This document shows positions 8,401-14,900 of a DNA stretch of 16,309 bases, in pieces. Source of the DNA: a bacterium (GTDB lineage: Bacteria; Zixibacteria; MSB-5A5; GN15; FEB-12); NCBI GenBank assembly GCA_030668045.1, contig DAOUUR010000010.1, forward strand, positions 1 through 16,309. Direction: 5' to 3'. The position numbers were made by a program, and so were the translations under genes. A model generated the notes under the pieces. That model had not been told where the DNA came from. It ran no database searches and saw only the letters and a list, made by a program, of their open reading frames with translations. Position 1 is the first letter of the stretch, and each line of letters opens with the position of its first letter.

Positions 8401-9220
8401 TTCGATCGGTCTCAAGGGCAGCCGAAACACTGTCCAGCGATGCTTCTCTGCCAACCAGTTGATCGGTCAGACCGTCAACGGAAGCCCGAACTTCGCGTCG
8501 TTCGTTCTCAATAGTCTTCAGACGGTCAGCGTTTAAGTGGAGTTCCCACGCTTTGACAGCATCGACGATCTTCTGGTAACGATCCGCTTTTCGGTACTGT
8601 CGATTGAGCGAACGGACCTGTGTCTGAACCTCGGCGTGAATATCATTGAGACGGAGAAAATCATTTTCAGTAGCATCGAGTTTCCTGACAGCAGCTTTGC
8701 GACGCTGCTTGTACTTAGTGATACCGGCCGCTTCTTCAAAGAGGAAACGACGTTCCTCGGCCTTGTCGGAGATAACCGCTTCGATCATGTCCTGCTGAAT
8801 CACCGAGTAAGAATGCGCCCCCACACCGGTGTCATAGAATAGCTCGGAGATGTCTTTGAGACGGCATGGCACTTTGTTGAGCAGATACTCCGACTCACCG
8901 GAACGGAAAAGCCGGCGCGTGATCTGAACTTCGGAATACTCAGTAGGTAGAACACCGCGATTATTGACCAGAGTGAGCGTGACTTCCGACATCCCCAACG
9001 GTTTGGCGTCGCGGGAACCATTGAAAATCACCTCTTCCATCTTGCTGCCGCGCAAGAGGGTGACTTTCTGCTCGCCCAGCACCCAGCGAAGGGCGTCCAG
9101 GACATTGGTCTTCCCGCAACCATTTGGACCAACAATGGCCGTAACGCCATTGGAGAAGTAGATAGTTGTCTTATTGGCGAACGATTTAAAACCTACGATA
9201 TCGATTTTCTTAACGTACAC
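5453..9220 (-). CDS. smc: Chromosome segregation ATPase SMC
   Basis: The 1255-residue SMC protein is the core of the bacterial condensin that organises and separates chromosomes. The N-terminal head has the P-loop GPNGCGKT (31-38) and a Q-loop region at VIQQDMIEAV (140-149). A coiled coil (about 170-500) leads to the hinge (about 503-665, starting GYESGAVAAM and ending GGSEDKFPLFRRK), then a returning coiled coil (about 670-1040). The C-terminal head has the signature MSGGERA (1087-1093), Walker B FCILDEIDAPLD (1111-1122) and the His switch ITH (1145-1147). Two departures stand out: the P-loop has C and T where GPNGSGKSN is common (a variant I associate with FCB species), and a 79-residue acidic, Pro/Thr-rich tail follows the head. 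The start is GTG, giving the canonical MYVKKIDIVGFKSFA. No scpA or scpB is present in this window. Confidence 0.97.
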   Translation of the reverse strand: MYVKKIDIVGFKSFANKTTIYFSNGVTAIVGPNGCGKTNVLDALRWVLGEQKVTLLRGSKMEEVIFNGSRDAKPLGMSEVTLTLVNNRGVLPTEYSEVQITRRLFRSGESEYLLNKVPCRLKDISELFYDTGVGAHSYSVIQQDMIEAVISDKAEERRFLFEEAAGITKYKQRRKAAVRKLDATENDFLRLNDIHAEVQTQVRSLNRQYRKADRYQKIVDAVKAWELHLNADRLKTIENERREVRASVDGLTDQLVGREASLDSVSAALETDRKEQIDLEHRLNGISNEAYDASEKAHTLENEISILREKRSHARELIERNQNDIKALVARSELLTEQIGETEGELNLQKADVESIAARLAGSETSQVEADRALLTARAGKDQENRKLIDLEGRISSGRTEEENVRRQEEELNHLLANADKEIAENQTAEKENLGHHNDAQQKLNQLVGNKAETDEKIVSVNNELAQLTEQIEELTQEITTATASVEACLARKNLLKEMMLSYEGYESGAVAAMESRDSWPAIVSTVAEAFVPTKGLEVAVEVALGELAGFIICGERKTAEEIIRFLQNEGKGRVGILVPDSGTLNPLVKRPELDLPEFTGWMDAFVSTSENLRPLMEAVLSRVAVFEAGADPTQLLERLPYGFKAVSTDGTLYSKNVIAGGSEDKFPLFRRKEKVAEQEQAAATLQQTLSDLENRRNQTIARQAALRTEITGHNENLMLISEEIEQAQQTLNDLKYRLQTIGNEIARVGREKQATSGKLEQLRHRQYNLGLDTSSLSGEKASLMSVITASDTELEKLEAAAAACQEKVSNLQVETVEARSRIEQTESKITHQSELNNELDNTRVIKSKEIDQAREMIEQSGGQIDDLEGNLKEIFEQRNKIGNRQNLLRSSQGELQEKVNEKEAKLKLLRSEKDELSSKLHQFDIRLTTIESEANTIQERIREEYDVDIRSIEAPSPDETVTADQAAEKLQTLKEKVKNFGAVNLLALEEYQVAFDREKFLREQLEDLAAAKKDLNETIGRINNTARQLFEDTLAKVQEHFQKLFIELFTGGEASIHLEDPSDPLESNIVISARPKGKKLLPITMMSGGERALTAISLLFSLYMVKPSPFCILDEIDAPLDDTNCRRFLKIIAHFSKQTQFITITHNKITMEAAHNLYGITMEQPGISKLVAVKFNDIAGDVTAAEDLVNTSVADDLIEKPETTMQAPAIVEEQPVEVVADPVEDTPLPETIVDRLTPTVTVSVENDADDTELT

Positions 9221-9224
9221 ATTT

Positions 9225-9229
9225 CCTCC
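9225..9229 (-). promoter_or_regulatory. Ribosome binding site of smc
   Basis: The minus strand reads GGAGG, then AAAT, then the GTG start at 9220. It is the strongest Shine-Dalgarno in the cluster and sits in the 17-base gap after the upstream gene. An ATG two bases upstream of the GTG is in another frame and does not give the SMC N-terminus. Confidence 0.7.
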
Positions 9230-9237
9230 GAAACTGA

Positions 9238-9810
9238 CTACTTGCGGCTGGCTGTGGTGCCGGGGGAACCGTTTTTGAGGGTCTCGACGGTCTCCAGCAA
9301 CGAGCGGTAAATATTACGTTCATCACGCAGGTATTTCGTTTTGATCTCAACGTTATAAAATGGCTTGCCCAGAAAATTGCCTCGGCCAATTCTGACCGTG
9401 TCAGGGGAATTCAGCAGAACCCACGAGGTGAAAGCCGATGGTTCCAGGTTGAGGTCGAGAACAGTATCAAACTTGTATTCTTGCAGCGTACTCAGATAGC
9501 TCTTTTTTGGCAGGCCCGTCCAGGTCAGTTGTTCAACCGATGGTGAGAGAATTTGGAAACCTTTCCGGGGGAATATGTCCTTAACCTTGATACCGGGCAT
9601 CGATAGCAAAGTAATATCGGCAGGGTGGAACACCTCGGCGATTGTCGGCAGGAATTGCTTGACGATAGTCAACTCTCGCAGGCCGGATGGGAGACAAACC
9701 AGAACATGTTTCGGCTTCATCAAGTCGGCCGGTACGTTGAGTGGTTCCAGTACTACCTGGCCACGCCTGTGGCGAATCTTCATCTGAGCAATTACACTTC
9801 TAAGACTCAT
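9238..9810 (-). CDS. Conserved-looking protein of unknown function, Rossmann-like, weakly glycosyltransferase-9-like
   Basis: I do not firmly recognise this 190-residue protein. It has no signal peptide or membrane helix. The strand HVLVCLPSG (35-43) with a following helix, then KFDTVLDLNLEPSAFTSWVLLNSP, VRIGRGN and KPFYNVEIKTK, recall the N-terminal half of family-9 glycosyltransferases (heptosyltransferase type). They also recall short Bacteroidota proteins of unknown function that share the 'FD..IDL....RIGR....YYN..I' pattern. It is about half the length of a full GT9 enzyme and lacks the C-terminal nucleotide-sugar domain, so enzyme activity is doubtful. Its ATG overlaps the rodZ-like stop by 11 bases and smc follows after 17 bases, so it is expressed with both. 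The call of a real gene is strong; the function is open. Confidence 0.6.
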   Translation of the reverse strand: MSLRSVIAQMKIRHRRGQVVLEPLNVPADLMKPKHVLVCLPSGLRELTIVKQFLPTIAEVFHPADITLLSMPGIKVKDIFPRKGFQILSPSVEQLTWTGLPKKSYLSTLQEYKFDTVLDLNLEPSAFTSWVLLNSPDTVRIGRGNFLGKPFYNVEIKTKYLRDERNIYRSLLETVETLKNGSPGTTASRK

Positions 9811-10759
9811 CGGCTGTGTTCTCCGTACTGTCGGGCGTTTCCTGCGATTGTTCCGGAGTTGTGTTTATCTCCGGAAGGGTGGCCGAATCCTGTGGCGGAG
9901 TCGGCGGATTAAGTATCGAATCAAGATTGATCTGTGTTATTTGTACCCTTGATATCCGGCGGCGTGCTGGATCGACCAGGTCTACTGTCTGACCATTGAG
10001 TTGGATATCAATAAGCGAGGGGATAGCCACCGACACTCTCATTCTATACTTTGCGGTCGCCTCATATTCTCGTCCCGGTATCAGGTTGCGAAAAATAGCG
10101 GTGTCGCCATCGGTAAAGATAGTCGCCCAGCTTTCGCCCCGAGCGATCAGCCGGAGTGTGAACGGTTCCGGCTTCTGATATGCGGGTGTGTTCCAATCGT
10201 AGTCGGCATAGACGTTATTCTCTTCAGGGGCAGTGTTATCCTCGGGACTGTCAATATCGTGACTTTCTGTTTGCTCGGTCGGGGCAGGGTCCGTCTCGTC
10301 ACCATCGGTTGAAATAAGCTTGCTGGCGAAAACGAAAATGACGAAAGCGACCACCGCAAATCCGAGCCAGAGTCCGAGCTTCTTGATGTTGGTGGAGGAA
10401 TCTTCCGGCGCTGGTTGCTCTATTTGCTCTCTGGTCGATGCCTGCGATGAATCCTTGGCGGCTTTATCCTTCTTTTGCCCGACCCGAGGTTTGCCTGTTG
10501 GTTGGTCAACCAGTTCGCCCAATTCTTCGGTTATTGCTTCAAGGGTGCGCTGGTAGTCGATACCGACAGCTTCACAGTAGGACTTAGCGAACAGACCGAA
10601 ATAGAGTTCGGACGGCAAGTTGTCGATGTTGCCTTCCTCGACCGCCTCAAGACTCTCCAGCGGTATTTTCAATTCCTTGGCGAGATCTTCCAGATCAAGA
10701 TTGCGGCGTTTCCGTTCTAGTAGTAGTAGCTCTCCAAGTTTTGCGCGAATCTCGTTCAT
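9800..10759 (-). CDS. rodZ: RodZ-like membrane protein (HTH, single TM, DUF4115)
   Basis: RodZ is an inner-membrane partner of the MreB cytoskeleton that helps set rod shape. The 319-residue protein has the family order: an N-terminal HTH_25 domain (4-68, with LDLEDLAKELKIPLESLEAVEEG and LPSELYFGLFAKSY), a charged linker, one membrane helix (about 129-149), an acidic Pro/Glu linker in the periplasm, a DUF4115 beta domain (about 196-275, containing SWATIF and IDIQLNGQTVDL), and a disordered Pro/Ser/Thr/Glu tail (284-319). Typical RodZ proteins end near the DUF4115 domain, so the tail is extra. It lies 10 bases after maf without a clear Shine-Dalgarno. No mreB is visible here, so MreB partnership is inferred from the family. 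Confidence 0.85.
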   Translation of the reverse strand: MNEIRAKLGELLLLERKRRNLDLEDLAKELKIPLESLEAVEEGNIDNLPSELYFGLFAKSYCEAVGIDYQRTLEAITEELGELVDQPTGKPRVGQKKDKAAKDSSQASTREQIEQPAPEDSSTNIKKLGLWLGFAVVAFVIFVFASKLISTDGDETDPAPTEQTESHDIDSPEDNTAPEENNVYADYDWNTPAYQKPEPFTLRLIARGESWATIFTDGDTAIFRNLIPGREYEATAKYRMRVSVAIPSLIDIQLNGQTVDLVDPARRRISRVQITQINLDSILNPPTPPQDSATLPEINTTPEQSQETPDSTENTADES

Positions 10760-10769
10760 ATATATACCG

Positions 10770-11372
10770 TTAAAAGCCTATAATTCCTTCAGCTAGATCG
10801 TCCAACAGATCTCTCGGCAGGCCAATTACATTATCCAGACTACCCTCTATTCTGTCAACCAAAAAACCCCCCATTCCTTGAATACCATAGGCTCCGGCCT
10901 TGTCCATCGGTTCGCCGGTTCCGATGTAATCTTCCAGTTGTTCTCGGGATACTGGGTTGAAAAAGACCTCTGTCAGAGCGTAGGCCGAGGCCAGCAGCCC
11001 CTTGTTGGAGGCAAGAGCCAGGGCAGTGCACACAGTGTGCTGATTGCCGACCAGACGCGTCAGAGTGTCCAGTGCATTGCTACGGTTGGTCGGTTTGCCC
11101 AGCACGTCTCCGTCGAGAACTACGATTGTGTCGCAGCCGAGGACAACCTGTCGCTCGGTCAACCTCAGGGCTATTGACAGCGCTTTGTCCTCAGCCAGAC
11201 GACAGGCGAAATCATAAGGCTCCTCATGGTCGAGTCGCTTCTCTTCCAGTTTGGGGATGATTTGTTTGAACGGGACCGGGATTTCCTCAAGGAGACTTTT
11301 TCGCCTGGGGGAGCGGGAGCCGAGGATCAATTCATACCGCCGGGCCAGTTCTTTGATATGATTATGCTTCAT
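10770..11372 (-). CDS. maf: Maf family nucleoside triphosphate pyrophosphatase (dTTP/UTP type)
   Basis: Maf proteins hydrolyse non-canonical or excess nucleoside triphosphates to monophosphate and pyrophosphate, and some members affect septation. The 200-residue protein has the substrate loop GSRSPRRKSLL (18-28), the catalytic region VLGCDTIVVLDG (77-88) with D81, the LGKP loop (91-94) and GEPMDKAGAYGIQG (153-166), which is the YhdE (dTTPase/UTPase) form. The first loop usually reads (A/G)SxSPRR with a small residue before the second Ser; here it is Arg (R20), which is unusual. The final VDRIEGSLDNVIGLP is standard. The ATG overlaps the dtd stop by 11 bases, implying translational coupling. 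Confidence 0.95.
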   Translation of the reverse strand: MKHNHIKELARRYELILGSRSPRRKSLLEEIPVPFKQIIPKLEEKRLDHEEPYDFACRLAEDKALSIALRLTERQVVLGCDTIVVLDGDVLGKPTNRSNALDTLTRLVGNQHTVCTALALASNKGLLASAYALTEVFFNPVSREQLEDYIGTGEPMDKAGAYGIQGMGGFLVDRIEGSLDNVIGLPRDLLDDLAEGIIGF

Positions 11373-11805
11373 GTTCTAAGAGAATTGTCACCGGTCCGTG
11401 GTTTGTGAATTTGATATCCATTACTGCTCCAAAAACTCCTGTTCGAACGGTCAGGCCCGAGGCACCGACCCGCTCCGTAAATAACTTGTAAAGCCTCTCA
11501 GCCTCAACCGGTTCCATCGCATCAGTGAAAGCCGGTCGCCGCCCCTTGCGGGTGTCGGCATAAAGGGTGAACTGCGAGACAATCATAATCTCAGCCTCGA
11601 CATCAAACGCCGAGCGGTTCATCTTCCCGTCGTCATCCTCGAAAATCCGCAGGTTGACCAGCTTGTCGGCCAGATAGTCGCAGGATACTTCGCCATCGCC
11701 GGTTCGTGTTCCAAACAATGCAAGCAGACCACAACCGGTTTCACAATGAGGACGACCGTCGATAAAAAGTTGTGCTTCCTTTGTGCGTTGAACCAGTGCT
11801 CTCAT
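11362..11805 (-). CDS. dtd: D-aminoacyl-tRNA deacylase
   Basis: Dtd removes D-amino acids (and glycine mischarged on tRNA-Ala) from tRNA, acting as a chiral proofreading factor in the cytoplasm. The 147-residue length fits the family. The active-site motif SQFTLYADTRKGRRPAF (77-93) and the Gly-cisPro motif in TNHGPVTILLE (134-144) are both intact. The residue before GPVT is His where Asp or Glu is usual. MRALVQRTKEAQLFIDG is a normal N-terminus. It is the first gene of the minus-strand cluster, with GGA about 9 bases before its ATG. Confidence 0.95.
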   Translation of the reverse strand: MRALVQRTKEAQLFIDGRPHCETGCGLLALFGTRTGDGEVSCDYLADKLVNLRIFEDDDGKMNRSAFDVEAEIMIVSQFTLYADTRKGRRPAFTDAMEPVEAERLYKLFTERVGASGLTVRTGVFGAVMDIKFTNHGPVTILLEHEA

Positions 11806-11927
11806 CGGGGTCTTCCACTAAAGGATGCGAATATACCGCAATTCCGGCTGAATACAACGATTATTGTAATTCTCTTCACATTCGATTTATGTCTTGCAAA
11901 TTGGTTGGCCGAGTGTTTGATTCTGGA
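11806..11927. other. Divergent intergenic region between dtd and the activase gene
   Basis: This 122-base, AT-richer stretch separates two divergent genes and should hold both promoters. On the plus strand, TTGCAA (11894-11899) and TTTGAT (11916-11921) with a 16-base spacer would start transcription at about the ATG at 11928, giving a leaderless message. That would agree with the lack of a usable Shine-Dalgarno, since only GGA directly abuts the ATG. This is weak evidence. I see no operator palindrome here. Confidence 0.3.
11830..11857 (-). promoter_or_regulatory. Candidate sigma70-like promoter of the dtd-to-rlmH cluster
   Basis: On the minus strand, TATATT (11830-11835) lies 16 bases downstream of TTGTAT (11852-11857). 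The -10 matches the consensus at 5 of 6 bases but the -35 only at 3 of 6. Transcription would begin about 20 bases before the dtd ATG. The match is modest and this phylum may use other promoter rules. Confidence 0.3.
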
Positions 11928-14900
11928 ATGTCAGATATTAGAAAAAGCTTGGGCATTGATATTGGTTCGGTCTCTGTTAAGGTCGTTCTACTCGAAGATG
12001 GTATCATTACTCGAAAGGCTTACCGCAGATTTCTCGGCAGCCCGTTTGAAACTTTGCGTCTGGTTCTCACCGAAGAGTTTGGTGATCTGGGCCAACAAGA
12101 AATAAGCGTAGGGCATACCGGTATCGGCGGGAAGACTGCTCAGAGTATCTTGGGTGGTCGGTTCTTTGGTGAGATTGGATGCCTCGGTGCGGCCAACCTG
12201 CACTATCTCCCTGATGTGAGAACGGTTATCGAGATGGGGGGAGAGGATTCCAAGCTGCTTCTGCTCGACCGAGAGAAAAACGTCGTTTCAGATTTTGCCA
12301 TGAACGCCCAGTGTGCCGCCGGGACCGGTTCGTTCCTTGATCAGCAGGCCGGACGCCTCAAGATATCGATTGAGGACGAATTTGGCCGCATGGCGCTCAA
12401 GTCAAAAAACCCACCCCGCATTGCCGGGCGTTGTTCGGTGTTTGCCAAGTCTGATATGATTCATCTCCAGCAGATCGCCACTCCCGACTATGATATTGTC
12501 GCCGGACTTTGTTTTGCGGTGGCGCGGAATTTTAACAGCACAATAGCTCGAGGGAAAAAACTCGAATCACCGATAGCCTTCGAGGGCGGAGTCGCGGCCA
12601 ATCCTGGGATGGTGCGAGCTTTTTCCGAGCTGCTTGATCAGGCCGAGAACGAGCTGGTCGTGCCGGAGCATTTCAATGTCATGGGTGCGCTCGGCGCTGC
12701 TCATATGGCAATCACTGAGAAAGTCGAGGCAGGCCGGTTTGACCCCAACGACATCACCGCTTATCTCAAGTACCGTCAAGTCGCCAACTCGGGACGCCAG
12801 GCGCTGGTTTTTATCAACCCTGATACCAAGCATTATGGCAAGACTCTCGCCCCTCGTCCGCAAGATATTGATGGCCGTGAAGTTTATCTTGGAATCGATG
12901 TCGGCTCACTATCGACCAATCTCGTTTTGATTGACAACGACCACGAGGTGATCGCGCGTCGATACCTGATGACCGAGGGCCGTCCGATAGAAGCGGTGCG
13001 AAGAGGCCTTGAAGAGATCGGCGAGGAAGTGGGCGACCGTGTGAAAGTGAAGGCGGTCAGTACGACCGGATCGGGACGCTATCTGATTGGTGATTTTGTC
13101 GGCGCTGATGTTGTCCGCAATGAAATTACCGCTCAGGCAACGGCTGCGGTGAGTATTGATCCGACTGTTGACACGATCTTTGAAATCGGTGGACAGGATT
13201 CCAAGTTCATTTCTATCGACGATAAAGCTGTGGTCGATTTTGAGATGAACAAGGTATGTGCTGCTGGTACCGGATCATTTCTGCAGGAGCAGGCCGAGAA
13301 ACTCAATATCGACATCGAAAAAGAATTTGCCGACAGCGCTTTAAGATCATCTTGCCCGGTTGGTTGCGGTGAACGTTGCACAGTGTTTATGGAATCGGAC
13401 CTGGTGACTCATCAGCGTACCGGGGCATCGGTCGATGACCTTCTGGCCGGACTGGCCTACTCAATTGTTGGCAACTATCTGACGAAAGTAGTGGGCGACC
13501 GACGGATCGGCGACAATATATTCTTCCAGGGTGGTGTCGCCTGGAACAAAGCGGTGGTGGCCGCATTTGAAAAATTGACCGGCAAGACAGTTACCGTGCC
13601 GCCGCATCACGATGTCACCGGTGCAATCGGCGCAGCTATTCTCGCCATTGAGCAGGCAGACGACCCGCAGTTCCAGACTCAATTCAAGGGTTTTGATCTT
13701 CACAAACGCAAATACAGTGTCAGTACTTTCTCGTGCGAAGATTGCTCCAACCAGTGTGAGATACGTCGCGTTGATATCGAAGGTGAGGCCCCGTTGTTCT
13801 ACGGTGCCCGTTGCGAAAAGTACGAAGTAAGCACCGGCAAGAAAGAACGTCTCCCGGCTGGCTATGTGGCTAAATATCACCGACTCTTGTTCAAGCAGTA
13901 CATTGAGTCTGAACGTCCGTCTATTTCAAGAGGGAAAGTAGGCCTGCCGCGGGCGCTTCATTTCTATGAATACTACCCGTTCTGGCGAGCCTTTTTTGAA
14001 TCGCTCGGGTTTGAGGTTATCATATCAAATGAATCGGATACCAAGATTGTAGAAGACTCTCTTGAGCTGTTTGTTGCCGAGACTTGTTTCCCGATAAAAC
14101 TTGCCTACGGTCATGTCGCCAACTTGATCGGTCAGAATGTTGACTACGTTTTCCTGCCGTCAATCATCCGAGTGACTGATCAATCCGAAGAAAAAGATTG
14201 CGGAGCTTTTATCTGCCCCTACGTTCAGACAATCGGATCGGCGCTGAAGACAAGGTTCGATTTTGACACCAACGGCGTTCGACTTGTTCATTCGGCGATA
14301 TCGCTGAGTTATGACCCTGACGATCTGCGAACCAAACTCCGCCCTCTAATTTCGGAATTCAAGCTTGGCGGCAAGGAGTTTGGTGTGGCTATTGATGCCG
14401 GTCTTGAGGCGTTCAAGAAATTCAAGGATGGCTGCCAGCAGGAAGGCCGGAAGATTCTGGCCGAGTTGAAACCTGAGGAGAAGGCCTTGGTGGTTGTCAG
14501 TCGCCCGTATAATGGTTTCGATCCAAAACTCTCTCTGCAACTGCCAAATAAGCTGCGCAATCTCCGCCTCAAGGCGATTCCAATCGAGTTCCTTCCGCTT
14601 GACGAATGCGAAGAGGACCTCTCCCACATGTACTGGCGCTATGGGCGGCGCATTCTCTCGGCGGCGGAATATATCCGCAAGCATCCCAACTTGTACGCTA
14701 TTTACATCTCATCGTTTGGATGTGGTCCCGACTCGTTTATTACCCACTTCTTCCGCAAGAGGATGGCAGGCAAGCCCTACCTTCAGCTCGAACTTGACGA
14801 GCACTCAGCCGATGCGGGTCTGATTACTCGGTGCGAGGCCTTTGTTGACTCGTTGCGTTTCTACAAGTTTAAGCCTCCCGTGACGAACTTCCATCTCTCA

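Noticed and set aside
11772..11927. N-terminal extension of the activase frame into dtd
   Set aside because: The 52 extra codons overlap dtd on the other strand and the divergent promoter region, have no family resemblance, and would put two coding functions on the same DNA.
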